Both the position numbers and the translations under genes were made by a program. From NCBI RefSeq assembly GCF_030812875.1, contig NZ_JAUSTN010000007.1, forward strand, positions 62,001 through 126,000: a DNA stretch of 64,000 nucleotides, read 5' to 3'. Below are positions 49,177-58,474 of the stretch, one piece after another (within the stretch, counting starts at the first letter, position 1; each line of letters begins with the position of its first letter). The DNA comes from Peptoniphilus_B koenoeneniae (GTDB lineage Bacteria; Bacillota; Clostridia; Tissierellales; Peptoniphilaceae). The notes beneath the pieces were generated by a model. The model had not been told where the DNA came from and made no database searches. It was given only the letters and a program-made list of their open reading frames with translations.

Positions 49177-51237
49177 ATGAAAATTAAATTATTGATTCAA
49201 AAAATCCATAGTAAAATAAAATTATTTTTTTATAAAAAATTGGGAAATACTGACGGGGCTATAGAAATAGGAGCTTTTATTTTAGCAGCAGTTTTAACCT
49301 TAGCATCATCATATTATCTGCAAGACCTTTTAAATAATAAATATCTGGGCTTTTTAATAGCCTTCGCTTTTATATTTTCTTTAGTGAGAATTATTTTGTA
49401 TTTACTCGAATTTCCTATAATTTACATAAAAAAAATAAAAAGCAAAAATATAATATTATTTTCAGCTACAAGTTACGCAAGCTATAAACTCATATATGAT
49501 ATGCCGGGAATGGAAGAATTTACAGACCTTCAAAATTATTTAATAATTTTTTTAGTAATCCTTTTATTTTTTCTCTTTTCAAAATCTTTAATAAGCTTAA
49601 TAAAAAATAAAAAAATCGGCTTTTTTATAAGCTTTATAATTTCTGCCATGCCTATGATTTTAATTTTATACTTTTTATTTACTCCAGGGTTTTCAAAATT
49701 TGAAGGGAAGATAGAAAATTATAAAAAAGGTCCAGAAAGCCCGGAAAAATATTCAGTAATAGAAAAAGACTATCAAGGAGGTCAAGTAAACCTCATTCCC
49801 TATGTTCATTACACCGGCAGAACAAAAAAAGTAAGAGATAAAATATTGGGAGATCAACTTATAAAAACTCCCATAAAAGGAAGAATTTACCTTCCAGATA
49901 ATAATAGAGAAAATGCCATAGTCTTTATATTTCATGGAAATCACAGGGCAACGGAAAAATCCCACTTAGGATACGATTACTTGGGAAGATACCTATCAAA
50001 AAGAGGAATAGGACTGGTGTCAGTAGACATGAACATATTAAACGGTCTTGACTATTTCAGCCTTTCAGATGAAAATGACGCAAGAGCAATCTTGGGTCTT
50101 GAAAATATAAAGTATATCTTGGAAGAATCGGAATTTAAAAACAAAATAAAAAAAGAAATATTCCTAGGAGGTCACTCAAGAGGGGGAGAAGCTGCAAGTC
50201 TTGCCTGCTATTTTAATAATTATGGAAAAAATCCAGAAGATGCTACAAGAAAATTGGACTACAACTTTAAAATAAAAGGGCTCATAAACTTGGCTGCAAC
50301 CTATGGACAATATAAACCCACAAACAAAAACTTAGCCCTACAAAATATAAATTACCTGGTCCTTCATGGAACAAATGATTATGACTTAGACACTTTTGAA
50401 GAATTGGCCCTATATAGAGAAATAAAAAACACAGACGAAAACCTATTTAAAGCCGCAATCTATATAGGAGGAGCAAACCACGGAAACTTTAATACCAGAT
50501 GGAAAGATATGGACACAGATTATATAGAAGGACTTTATTTGGAAAAATCAAACCTTTTTAAAGGGGAGGACCAAAGAAAAATAACCTCCATCCTAATAGA
50601 AAACTTTGTAAATAAAAGCCTAAACAAAGATTATGATCAAAACATCTTTTATGACATAGAAAAATCTCAAACAGCCTATCCTGATGGCACATATTATCAA
50701 ATGTATTCAGAAGGAAATGAAAAAATCCTTATGGATTTTGAAGAAGACAATAATATAAACACAGGCAGCCTTAAAAATTCAAAATTAAGATACACAGGCT
50801 TTACAAAAATAAGAGAAAAAAATTATGACTTAGTAGAAGATCACCAAGAGACCCTATTAAGTTTAAATTTTAATGAAAAAGGCCTCCTTGAATTTTTACC
50901 TCAAGAAAATTTAAAAATGGAAAATTATTTTTCCATAGATCTTAAAAAAGACAAAAACATAAAAATATCTTTAAATATAAGAGATAACTACGGGGAAACG
51001 GGAGTAATATCATTGGAAGATTATAAAAAATTAAAAGAACCATATAAAGTACAAATGACAAAAATTGAAACTTTAAGGGACAATTATACCTACACATCCT
51101 CTCTCGAAACAGTAAAAGTTCCCATGGAAGATATAAAAAAGAAAAATCCTAAAATAAATATCGATAAAATAAAATATATAGACTTAATCTTTGAAGGTAA
51201 TGGAAATGTAGAAATGGATGGAGTAAAAATAAAATAA
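49177..51237 (+). CDS. membrane-anchored alpha/beta-hydrolase
   Basis: Protein of 686 residues. Four hydrophobic helices (about 29-48, 55-80, 120-143 and 148-170) anchor a large, probably extracytoplasmic alpha/beta-hydrolase domain (about 235-440). The nucleophile elbow is GGHSRGGEA (Ser334), the acid is likely Asp401 in LHGTNDYD and the histidine is His435 in GGANHGNFN. HGNHR before it suits the oxyanion hole. The last about 250 residues are beta-rich with no recognised family. Substrate unknown; lipid, acetyl or polymer ester are possible. The start lacks a strong ribosome site. Confidence 0.72.
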   Translation: MKIKLLIQKIHSKIKLFFYKKLGNTDGAIEIGAFILAAVLTLASSYYLQDLLNNKYLGFLIAFAFIFSLVRIILYLLEFPIIYIKKIKSKNIILFSATSYASYKLIYDMPGMEEFTDLQNYLIIFLVILLFFLFSKSLISLIKNKKIGFFISFIISAMPMILILYFLFTPGFSKFEGKIENYKKGPESPEKYSVIEKDYQGGQVNLIPYVHYTGRTKKVRDKILGDQLIKTPIKGRIYLPDNNRENAIVFIFHGNHRATEKSHLGYDYLGRYLSKRGIGLVSVDMNILNGLDYFSLSDENDARAILGLENIKYILEESEFKNKIKKEIFLGGHSRGGEAASLACYFNNYGKNPEDATRKLDYNFKIKGLINLAATYGQYKPTNKNLALQNINYLVLHGTNDYDLDTFEELALYREIKNTDENLFKAAIYIGGANHGNFNTRWKDMDTDYIEGLYLEKSNLFKGEDQRKITSILIENFVNKSLNKDYDQNIFYDIEKSQTAYPDGTYYQMYSEGNEKILMDFEEDNNINTGSLKNSKLRYTGFTKIREKNYDLVEDHQETLLSLNFNEKGLLEFLPQENLKMENYFSIDLKKDKNIKISLNIRDNYGETGVISLEDYKKLKEPYKVQMTKIETLRDNYTYTSSLETVKVPMEDIKKKNPKINIDKIKYIDLIFEGNGNVEMDGVKIK

Positions 51238-51305
51238 AAATAAAAATCTTTTATGTTTATTAAAAAACTTTAAGGGTAAATAAATAACATAAAGGATGGA
51301 TTAAA

Positions 51306-51578
51306 ATGACAAGGACACAACTAATTAATAAAATTGACATTGATGAAATAAATGCCAAAAAAAATATATTTTTTCTCATAGGTGATATGGAAACAAACAG
51401 AGAAAAACTTATGGATATCTTTAACAAAAAAAGTTGCGACTACTTTGACTCAGTAACTTTTAAATATAACGGTATAAGTCTTGTATTAAAAACAAAAGAT
51501 ATACCAAAAGCCATAAAGAATATCACCATGGAAGATATAGAAATATACAGTGTCTATGAAATTTTTTGTCCAATTTAA
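51306..51578 (+). CDS. hypothetical 90-residue protein beside ferritin
   Basis: Small soluble protein with alternating charged and hydrophobic segments; predicted alpha/beta with the core KKNIFFLIGDMETNREKLMDIF and ISLVLKTKDIPKAI. Two cysteines (in KKSCDYF and EIFCPI). I do not recognise the family. AAAGGATGG precedes the ATG. The ferritin gene follows after 24 bp with no terminator between, so they are co-transcribed and may share an iron- or stress-related task, which is an inference. Confidence 0.65.
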   Translation: MTRTQLINKIDIDEINAKKNIFFLIGDMETNREKLMDIFNKKSCDYFDSVTFKYNGISLVLKTKDIPKAIKNITMEDIEIYSVYEIFCPI

Positions 51579-51602
51579 TAATAAGGGAGGATAAAATAAA
51601 AC

Positions 51603-52082
51603 ATGGAAAAAATATTTGAAAAAGTTAATGAACAATTTAATTTTGAACTTGAATCAGGTTACATCTATTTAGCAATGTCAAACTATTTAAAAAGACTTGG
51701 CATGGACGGATTTGCACACTTTATGGATAAACAAGCCCATGAAGAATACGAACATGCAAGAAAATTGTATAACTTTTTAGTAGAAGTTGACTATCCGGTA
51801 GAATATAAAGAAATACCAAAACCGGAAAAAAATTATGAAGATATAGCAGACGTATTTAAAAAAGCTTATGCTCATGAACAAGAAGTAACCAGAAGAATAA
51901 GAGATATATATAAAGATGCTCACGGAGAATTGAACTTTGAAGTAATGGGACTTTTAGATTGGTTTATAAAAGAACAAATCGAAGAAGAAGATAACTTTAG
52001 AGGAATAGTAGAAAAGTTTGAAAGAATAAACGGAAACTGGGGCGGTCTATACATCTTTGATCATGAACTGGGACAAAGATAA
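51603..52082 (+). CDS. ftnA: non-haem ferritin
   Basis: Iron-storage protein of 159 residues. Ferroxidase-centre residues are visible in FNFELESGYIYLAM, ANQAH-type KQAHEEYEHARKLYNFL and LLDWFIKEQIEEEDNF, as in bacterial FtnA. It forms 24-mer cages that oxidise and store iron. GGGAGG lies before the ATG. It is the second gene after the 90-residue protein and is followed by a terminator. Confidence 0.93.
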   Translation: MEKIFEKVNEQFNFELESGYIYLAMSNYLKRLGMDGFAHFMDKQAHEEYEHARKLYNFLVEVDYPVEYKEIPKPEKNYEDIADVFKKAYAHEQEVTRRIRDIYKDAHGELNFEVMGLLDWFIKEQIEEEDNFRGIVEKFERINGNWGGLYIFDHELGQR

Positions 52083-52101
52083 AATATAAAATAAAAAGTA
52101 A

Positions 52102-52137
52102 AATCCATTGAAAAAAACTTCAGTGGATTTTTTTATG
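52102..52137 (+). terminator. Rho-independent terminator after ferritin
   Basis: AAATCCATTGAA (52102-52113) pairs with TTCAGTGGATTT (52120-52131) with one wobble, followed by T residues. Confidence 0.92.
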
Positions 52138-52273
52138 TCTAAAATAAAATTTTTTACTTAGACCATAAAAAATAAAAGTAAAAATTTACATTTATTTTAT
52201 AATTATTAATAAAAAATTATATTTTTTATTTTAATTAAAGTATTTCTTATGTATAATAAATTTGGAGGAAAAT

Positions 52274-53191
52274 ATGGGAAAAGAAGAAAAAAAATTTAGA
52301 AAAGTAAAAATAATTGCCAATCCTCTTTCTGGAAGAGAACAGGCTTTAGATAAAATAGTTGAACTTGTAAGACTTATGAGTAAGGATGAATGGGATATAA
52401 ATCTTTTGTTTACTCATAAAAGAGGTGACGGTTCTCGCTTTGCAAAAAATTATAATGGAGAAGATTTAATAATTGCCTGTGGAGGGGACGGAACTTTAAA
52501 CGAAGTTGTAAACGGCTTGGTTAAATCAAAATCTGAGGTGCCTCTTGCAATTTTACAGGCAGGAACTGTAAATGATTTTGCAAATTATTTTAAGCTACCT
52601 GAAGATCCGGAAAAATTTTATAAAATGCTTAAAAATTTCAAAACTAAAAAAGTTGATGTAGGTCTGGCGGGAGACAGGATTTTTGCAAATGTTGCTGCTG
52701 GAGGAATTCTTACGGAAGTTGCCTATAGCGTTCAGGATGATCAAAAAGCAGTTTTAGGACGTATGGCTTATTATCTTGAAGGTCTTAAGAAAATGTTTCA
52801 ACTTAATTTTGAAAAGGATAAGTTTCTTAAAATTAACATAAATTGTAAAGAATATAAGGGCACTGAAAATTTATTTTGTTTTTTAATTGCCAACACCACC
52901 TCTGTAGGGGGCTTTAAAAAAATAGCTCCTGAGGCAAAGGTAAATGATGGATACCTTGATGTAATTCTCATTAAAGAACCTACGGCTTTTGATATTCTTG
53001 AAATAGCTCCTGCAATTTTAACGGGAGATCATGTGGGTCATGATAAAATTATTTATATAAAGACCAAGGAAATAGAATTTTCTTGTGATGATAAGGATGT
53101 AGTTATAGATTTAGATGGAGAAAAATCCGGCTCTCTTCCTATGAATTTTAAAATTTTGGAAAAGGCTCTAAATTTAATTGTACAAGCATAG
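52274..53191 (+). CDS. diacylglycerol/lipid kinase (YegS/DgkB family)
   Basis: Lipid kinase of 305 residues with the DAGK catalytic domain: KIIANPLSGRE at the N-terminus, ACGGDGTLNEVVNGL as nucleotide motif, and LAILQAGTVNDFANYFKLP. The C-terminal beta domain includes VAAGGILTEVAY. It probably recycles diacylglycerol to phosphatidic acid. ATG 52274 follows TTGGAGG; the TTG at 52262 is part of that site. The LacI gene follows after 10 bp. Confidence 0.9.
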   Translation: MGKEEKKFRKVKIIANPLSGREQALDKIVELVRLMSKDEWDINLLFTHKRGDGSRFAKNYNGEDLIIACGGDGTLNEVVNGLVKSKSEVPLAILQAGTVNDFANYFKLPEDPEKFYKMLKNFKTKKVDVGLAGDRIFANVAAGGILTEVAYSVQDDQKAVLGRMAYYLEGLKKMFQLNFEKDKFLKININCKEYKGTENLFCFLIANTTSVGGFKKIAPEAKVNDGYLDVILIKEPTAFDILEIAPAILTGDHVGHDKIIYIKTKEIEFSCDDKDVVIDLDGEKSGSLPMNFKILEKALNLIVQA

Positions 53192-53201
53192 GAGGTAAAT
53201 T

Positions 53202-54206
53202 ATGGCGTCTACAATTAAAGATGTTGCAAAGATGGCTGATGTTTCGATTTCTACAGTTTCAAGAGTTATAAATGAGTCAAAGCCTGTAAGTCCCGAAGCT
53301 AAAAAAAGAGTTCTTCATGCGATAGAAGTTCTTGATTATAAGCCAAATGAAGTTGCCAGAAGTCTTGTTACTAAAAAATCAAACTTAATTGGCGTAATTG
53401 TAAGCGATATAGGCTCAAATTATGTTGCACAAATTTTAAGAGGGGTTGAAGAAATAGGTCGTATGTATAATTACGATATTATTCTTTCAAGTTCCTATGG
53501 TGACGGACAAATTGAGGTTAAATTTGCAAAACTTCTTCTTCAAAAACAAGTTGAAGGCATTATTGTAATTTCAGATACTTTAAATAACAAACTTTTATAT
53601 AAGTTAGAAGAATCTAAAAAACCTTACATTGTTCTTAATAGATTTTATAATATTGATGAACATTATTCCGTTGGCATAAATAATAAAAAGGCAACTTATG
53701 ATATGACTAAATATTTAATTGAAAAGGGCCATAAAAACATTGCTTGTTTAATTGTTAGAAAAGATTTTGACAGAACTGAAGAAAAATATAAGGTTGAAGG
53801 TTACAAAAAAGCCCTTGGAGAAAATTCTTTAAAGGAAAATATTATTGAGCTTAATGGAATCAAAGAAAATGATATTGAAAATGAAATAGAAAATATTGTT
53901 GAAAAGATAAAAAAGGAAAAGTTATCAGCTCTTATTTGCAGCCAAGATGAAATTGCAATTCATGTTTCCAACTATTTAAGTGACAGGGGCATAAATGTGC
54001 CGAAAGATGTTTCTGTAACAGCTTATGGTGGCTCTTACATTACAACAATTCACAGGCCTAAACTTACTGCTGTAAAAGTTCCATACTATGATATAGGCGC
54101 TGTTGCCATAAGGTCTATTTTAAAAGAAATCAAAGGAGAAAGCGATAGCGAAAATGTTATGCTTCCTGCAAGAATTCTTGAAGGACAATCTGTTAAAAAG
54201 TTTTAA
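53202..54206 (+). CDS. LacI-family transcriptional regulator
   Basis: Regulator of 334 residues. HTH at the N-terminus reads ASTIKDVAKMADVSISTVSRVINESKPVSPEAKKRVL, then the hinge YKPNEVARSLVTKKS and a periplasmic-binding-protein-like ligand domain. CcpA-like features such as VTAYGGSYIT and the final LPARILEGQSVKKF occur, but no sugar operon adjoins. It may be a global or distant-acting regulator. AGGAGG precedes the ATG. Last gene of the unit with the lipid kinase. Confidence 0.9.
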   Translation: MASTIKDVAKMADVSISTVSRVINESKPVSPEAKKRVLHAIEVLDYKPNEVARSLVTKKSNLIGVIVSDIGSNYVAQILRGVEEIGRMYNYDIILSSSYGDGQIEVKFAKLLLQKQVEGIIVISDTLNNKLLYKLEESKKPYIVLNRFYNIDEHYSVGINNKKATYDMTKYLIEKGHKNIACLIVRKDFDRTEEKYKVEGYKKALGENSLKENIIELNGIKENDIENEIENIVEKIKKEKLSALICSQDEIAIHVSNYLSDRGINVPKDVSVTAYGGSYITTIHRPKLTAVKVPYYDIGAVAIRSILKEIKGESDSENVMLPARILEGQSVKKF

Positions 54207-54210
54207 AAGT

Positions 54211-54236
54211 AAAAACCCTTTGAGGGTTTTTATTTT
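54211..54236 (+). terminator. Rho-independent terminator after the LacI gene
   Basis: AAAAACCCT (54211-54219) pairs with AGGGTTTTT (54223-54231), followed by further T. Confidence 0.92.
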
Positions 54237-54270
54237 TTTACAAAATAATATTTCTTCAATTAAATATTCC

Positions 54271-54333
54271 TTGCAAGGCAGGACTTGTAATTATATAATA
54301 GCAATGATTATGAACAGATAGCCTATCTGTTCA
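54271..54333 (+). promoter_or_regulatory. proS promoter and 5'-UTR hairpin
   Basis: TTGCAA (54271-54276), a 17-bp spacer and TATAAT (54294-54299). The transcript would begin near 54306 and at once form a perfect 10-bp hairpin, TGAACAGATA (54311-54320) with TATCTGTTCA (54324-54333). No T-box consensus (AGGGTGGNACCGCG) is present, so the gene is not T-box controlled. The hairpin might stabilise the 5' end or bind a regulator. Confidence 0.7.
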
Positions 54334-54359
54334 ATAACTGTCATTAAGATGGAGGAAAA

Positions 54360-56111
54360 ATGAAGTTAACTAAATTATATATGCCAACTCTTAGAGAAGT
54401 ACCTTCAGATGCGGAAGTTGAATCTCATAAACTTCTTTTAAGAAGTGGTATGATTAGAAAAGCCACATCCGGAATTTATACCTATCTTCCTTTAGGATAT
54501 AGAGTTGTTAGAAAAATTGAACAGATTGTAAGAGAAGAGATGGACAAATCCGGGGCTCAAGAAATTTTAATGTCTGCAGTTCAACCAGCAGAAATTTGGC
54601 AAGAGTCAGGACGCTGGGAAAAATACGGACCGGAAATGTTTAAACTTAAAGATAGAAATGGAAGAGATTTTTGTCTTGGACCTACTGCAGAAGAATATTT
54701 TACTGAACTTATAAAAGGAGAGGTTAATTCTTATAAGCAACTTCCCTTAAATTTATATCAAATTCAAACTAAATATAGAGATGAAAAAAGACCAAGGTTT
54801 GGCATAAATAGAGCTCGTGAATTTATTATGAAAGATGCTTACAGCTTTGATGTGGATAAAGAATCCATGGAAAAAGCTTATATGATAATGTACCGTGCCT
54901 ATGAAAGAATTTTTGACAGACTGGAACTTGAATATAAAGTTGTAGAAGGTCAAAACGGTCCTATGGGAGGAAATAAATCTCATGAATTTATTGCTCTTTC
55001 AGAAACGGGAGAAGGTAGAATTGGATATTCAAAAACTTCTCAAATTGCTTATTCAGATGAAAAAGCTCCTGTTAATTATACTTTCACAGATGATTCAGAG
55101 CCTAAAGATTTGGAAAAGGTTGAAACAAAAGATACAACAAGTATAGATATGGTTTCAAAACTATTAAAAGTTGAAAAAAATAAGTGCTTAAAGGCTATTG
55201 ACCTTTTAATAAGTGGAAAACCTGTTTTCGTATTTATCCCAGGGGATAGAGAACTGAATTTTGAAAAACTTTCTGAATTTTTAAATGTTGCTGAACATGA
55301 AATAGAAGTAATGGATGAAGAAACTATAAAATCATGTGGAACCTACCCAGGATTTACAGGTCCTATAAATCTTAAAGGTCAAGTAATTATAGATAAAAGC
55401 GTTACAAAAATTGCCAATTTAGTAGTTGGAGCAAATGAAAAAGACAAACACTATATAAATGCCAATTACAAAAGAGATTTTCAAGGACAAATAGCAGATG
55501 ACCTTTTAATGGTTAAAGAAGGAGATATAATTCCTGGAACAAATGAAAAATATGAGTTTGCCAGAGGAATTGAAGTTGGAAATATCTTCCAACTTGGAAC
55601 AAAATACTCTGAGGCTTTAAATGTAACCTACCTTGATGAAAATGGAAAAAGCCAAAACTTTTATATGGGTTCTTATGGAGTGGGAGTTACGAGAAGTATC
55701 TCCGCTATAATTGAACAATATCATGATGAAAACGGAATTATTTGGCCTCTTTCAGTTGCCCCTTATCAAGTAATAGTAACTGTTATAAATCCTAAGGATA
55801 AGGATCAAATGGAACTTGGAGAAAAAATCTATGGAGCTGTTGAAAACTTAGGCTATGAAGTTATTCTTGATGATAGAGATGAAAGAGCCGGAGTTAAATT
55901 TAAAGACAGAGATTTAATAGGAATACCTTTAAGAATCACAGTAGGTAAAAAAGCCAAAGACTCCATAGTGGAATTTTCAAAGAGAAGAGATGGAGTAAAT
56001 TTAGAGATTTCTGCAAAAGAAGCTGTTGAAAAAATAAACAATATTATTATTGACAACTTTACAGGAGATTTGGCAGTAAGCCTTGAAAAAATGGTTAAAG
56101 ACGGTCAATAA
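54360..56111 (+). CDS. proS: prolyl-tRNA synthetase
   Basis: Class IIa synthetase of 583 residues, bacterial type. Motif 1 region starts with LLLRSGMIRKATSGIYTYLPLG; motif 2 is KYRDEKRPRFGINRAREFIMKDAYSF-like around 140-165. An editing (INS) domain (about 225-385) follows; motif 3 is SYGVGVTRSISAIIEQ and the anticodon-binding domain closes the protein. The editing domain removes Ala-tRNA(Pro). ATG preceded by TGGAGG. It has its own promoter. Confidence 0.96.
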   Translation: MKLTKLYMPTLREVPSDAEVESHKLLLRSGMIRKATSGIYTYLPLGYRVVRKIEQIVREEMDKSGAQEILMSAVQPAEIWQESGRWEKYGPEMFKLKDRNGRDFCLGPTAEEYFTELIKGEVNSYKQLPLNLYQIQTKYRDEKRPRFGINRAREFIMKDAYSFDVDKESMEKAYMIMYRAYERIFDRLELEYKVVEGQNGPMGGNKSHEFIALSETGEGRIGYSKTSQIAYSDEKAPVNYTFTDDSEPKDLEKVETKDTTSIDMVSKLLKVEKNKCLKAIDLLISGKPVFVFIPGDRELNFEKLSEFLNVAEHEIEVMDEETIKSCGTYPGFTGPINLKGQVIIDKSVTKIANLVVGANEKDKHYINANYKRDFQGQIADDLLMVKEGDIIPGTNEKYEFARGIEVGNIFQLGTKYSEALNVTYLDENGKSQNFYMGSYGVGVTRSISAIIEQYHDENGIIWPLSVAPYQVIVTVINPKDKDQMELGEKIYGAVENLGYEVILDDRDERAGVKFKDRDLIGIPLRITVGKKAKDSIVEFSKRRDGVNLEISAKEAVEKINNIIIDNFTGDLAVSLEKMVKDGQ

Positions 56112-56143
56112 TTTAAAGTTTATATAAATTTGGAGGAAACAAA

Positions 56144-56356
56144 ATGGCTGATTTTACTTTTAACATTGAAGAAAAAATTGTAGTCCTATCAGAAAACAAC
56201 AAGGGATGGACAAAAGAATTAAACCTTGTAAGCTACAATGGAAGACCTGCTAAATATGATATAAGAGAATGGAGCCCGGACCATAAGTCTATGGGCAAGG
56301 GAGTAACCCTCACAGAAGAAGAGCTTGGGAAAATAATTCAGGCTTTAAATAAATAA
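56144..56356 (+). CDS. YdbC-like PC4-family single-stranded DNA-binding protein
   Basis: Protein of 70 residues resembling the PC4/YdbC fold: FNIEEKIVVLSENNKGWTKELNLVSYNGRPAKYDIREWSPDHKSMGKGVTLTEEELGKII in sequence order, with the DIREW and MGKGVTL marks. PC4-like homodimers bind ssDNA; the bacterial role is poorly defined. GGAGGAAA precedes the ATG. 32 bp after proS, so perhaps in its transcript. Confidence 0.85.
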   Translation: MADFTFNIEEKIVVLSENNKGWTKELNLVSYNGRPAKYDIREWSPDHKSMGKGVTLTEEELGKIIQALNK

Positions 56357-56376
56357 TTTTTAAAAATATTTGTCTA

Positions 56377-56385
56377 TGTTATAAT
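56377..56385 (+). promoter_or_regulatory. extended -10 promoter of tig
   Basis: TGTTATAAT, a TG-extended -10 box, 24 bp before the tig start codon. No clear -35. Confidence 0.5.
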
Positions 56386-56409
56386 ATTTAAGACGTTAAG
56401 GAGGATAAT

Positions 56410-57828
56410 ATGACTGAAATACTCAAAAAAGAAAATAATAAAGTATATTTTGATATTGAAATTAGTGCAGAGGAACTTAAAAAACAAGAATTGGAAGTAT
56501 ATAAGAAAAATAAATCTTCAATTCAAATTCCAGGTTTTAGAAAGGGTCATGCACCTTTAAGAATAATCGAACAATTTTACGGAAAGGGAATTTTCCTTGA
56601 AGATGCTGTAAATGATTTGCTTCCTAAAAAATATGAAGAAGCTGTAAAGGAATTAAACTTAGAAGTAGTAGATAGCCCTGAAGTTGATTTTGATAAAGTT
56701 GAAGAAGGAAAAGACCTTCTTGCTCACATAAGTGTTGATGTAAAACCTGAAATAGAACTTCCTGATTATAAGGGAATGGAAGTTGAAGAAGTAAACTATC
56801 AAGTAACTGATGAACTTATAAACAATGACCTTGAAAATCAAAGAAGAATGAATGCAAGAATTGTAAATGTTGATAACAGACCAGCTCAAAAGGGAGATAA
56901 AGTTAACATCAACTTTACAGGAAGCATTGACGGAGTAGAATTTGAAGGCGGAAAAGCTGGAAATCAAGATCTTGAACTTGGCAGCAACACTTTTATTCCA
57001 GGTTTTGAAGATCAAATTATAGGAAAGAATATAGGGGATGAGTTTGATGTAGTTGCAAGTTTTCCAGAAGATTATCATGCAAAGGAACTTGCAGGGAAAG
57101 AAGCAACTTTCAAAACAAAGTTAAATTCAATTTCTCTTGAAGAACTTCCTGAAGTTGATGATGAATTTATAAAAGATATTTCAGACTTTGATACTGTTGA
57201 TGAATACAAAAAAGATTTAAGAGAAAAAAGAGAAAAAGAATTTAAAGAAAGAACAGAAGCTGAGAAAAAAGCTCGTGCTTTAAAGACTCTTGCATCAAAA
57301 GTTCAAGTTGAAGTTCCAAAGGGAATGATTGAAGATGAAATTGAAAATATGGTAAACTCTTACAATCAAAACTTAGGGGCTCAAGGCTTAAAACTTGATC
57401 AATATTTAGGAATGCTTGGAACAAATTTAAAAGATTTTAAAGAAAATTTAAAACCTCAAGCAAAAGAGAATGTTATTGAAAGACTTACTCTTGATGCCAT
57501 TGTTAAAAAAGAAGGTTTTGAAGTAAGTGACGAAGAAATAGAAAAAGAAGTGGACCAAGTTCTTGAAACATATTTCAGCAAAGACGAAGAAAAGAAAAAA
57601 GAAATGAAGCATATTATGCTTGAACACAACAAAGAAGCTGTTAAAAATGATCTTTTAGCAAGACGTGCTGTTGAAAAATTAGTAGAAGAATGTAAATTTG
57701 TAGAAAAAAAAGAAACTGAAGAAAAAAAATCTGAAAAAATAAAAGAAGAAAAACCAAAGGCTAAAAAGACTACAAAAAAATCAGAAACTAAAAAAGAAAC
57801 TAAGAAAGAAGAAACTTCTGAAAAATAA
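56410..57828 (+). CDS. tig: trigger factor chaperone
   Basis: Ribosome-bound chaperone of 472 residues. The ribosome-docking domain contains the signature IPGFRKGHAPLRII. The PPIase (FKBP-like) domain runs from about 150 to 245 with GDKVNINFTGSIDGVEFEGG. The helical C-terminal cradle follows. Trigger factor is normally about 430 residues; the last 40 or so here are a Lys/Glu/Thr tail (KAKKTTKKSETKKETKKEE) probably disordered. AAGGAGG upstream. clpP follows after 54 bp. Confidence 0.95.
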   Translation: MTEILKKENNKVYFDIEISAEELKKQELEVYKKNKSSIQIPGFRKGHAPLRIIEQFYGKGIFLEDAVNDLLPKKYEEAVKELNLEVVDSPEVDFDKVEEGKDLLAHISVDVKPEIELPDYKGMEVEEVNYQVTDELINNDLENQRRMNARIVNVDNRPAQKGDKVNINFTGSIDGVEFEGGKAGNQDLELGSNTFIPGFEDQIIGKNIGDEFDVVASFPEDYHAKELAGKEATFKTKLNSISLEELPEVDDEFIKDISDFDTVDEYKKDLREKREKEFKERTEAEKKARALKTLASKVQVEVPKGMIEDEIENMVNSYNQNLGAQGLKLDQYLGMLGTNLKDFKENLKPQAKENVIERLTLDAIVKKEGFEVSDEEIEKEVDQVLETYFSKDEEKKKEMKHIMLEHNKEAVKNDLLARRAVEKLVEECKFVEKKETEEKKSEKIKEEKPKAKKTTKKSETKKETKKEETSEK

Positions 57829-57882
57829 AAGAGAAAAGAAAAAAGATATTATCACTTATGAAAGTGAAGAAAGAGGTGGAAT

Positions 57883-58467
57883 ATGGCATTAGTACCTACT
57901 GTTATTGAACAGACAAATCGTGGAGAAAGAGCTTATGATATTTATTCAAGACTTTTAAAAGACAGAATAATTTTCATAACAGGAGAAATTAATGACATTA
58001 CAGCGGATCTTGTAGTTGCTCAACTTTTATTTTTAGAGTCTGAAGATCCCACAAAGGACATTCAAATTTATATTAATTCCCCCGGAGGTTCAGTAAGTGC
58101 AGGTTTTGCAATCTTTGACACAATGAATTATATAAAACCGGATGTTTCAACAATATGCCTTGGAATGGCTGCATCAATGGGAGCTTTTTTACTGGCAGCA
58201 GGGAAAAAAGGAAAGAGAATTGCTCTTCCAAACTCTGAAATAATGATTCATCAACCTCTTGGAGGAGCACAAGGACAAGCGTCAGATATTTTAATACACG
58301 CTGAAAAAATTATTGAAATTAGAGAACGTATCAATAAAATTTTGGCACAAGAAACAGGACAACCTTTAGAAAAAATTGAAAGAGATACGGATAGAGACCA
58401 TTTCTTATCAGCTGAAGAAGCTAAAGAATACGGTTTAATAGATAAAGTTATTAAGGAAAGAGAATAA
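57883..58467 (+). CDS. clpP: ATP-dependent Clp protease proteolytic subunit
   Basis: Serine protease of 194 residues with catalytic Ser98 in GMAASMGAF, His123 in MIHQPLGG and Asp172 in RDTDRDHF. Forms the 14-subunit chamber used by ClpX. GAGGTGG precedes the ATG. clpX follows after 7 bp. No CtsR-type operator was recognised upstream. Confidence 0.97.
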   Translation: MALVPTVIEQTNRGERAYDIYSRLLKDRIIFITGEINDITADLVVAQLLFLESEDPTKDIQIYINSPGGSVSAGFAIFDTMNYIKPDVSTICLGMAASMGAFLLAAGKKGKRIALPNSEIMIHQPLGGAQGQASDILIHAEKIIEIRERINKILAQETGQPLEKIERDTDRDHFLSAEEAKEYGLIDKVIKERE

Positions 58468-58474
58468 ATATAAA

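Noticed and set aside
52240..52262. Pho box before the lipid kinase gene
   Set aside because: Only one TTTACA occurs in that intergenic region, without an 11- or 22-bp partner.
54240..54359. Possible T-box riboswitch before proS
   Set aside because: The leader is too short (about 55 nt) and lacks the AGGGTGGNACCGCG sequence and a terminator/antiterminator pair.
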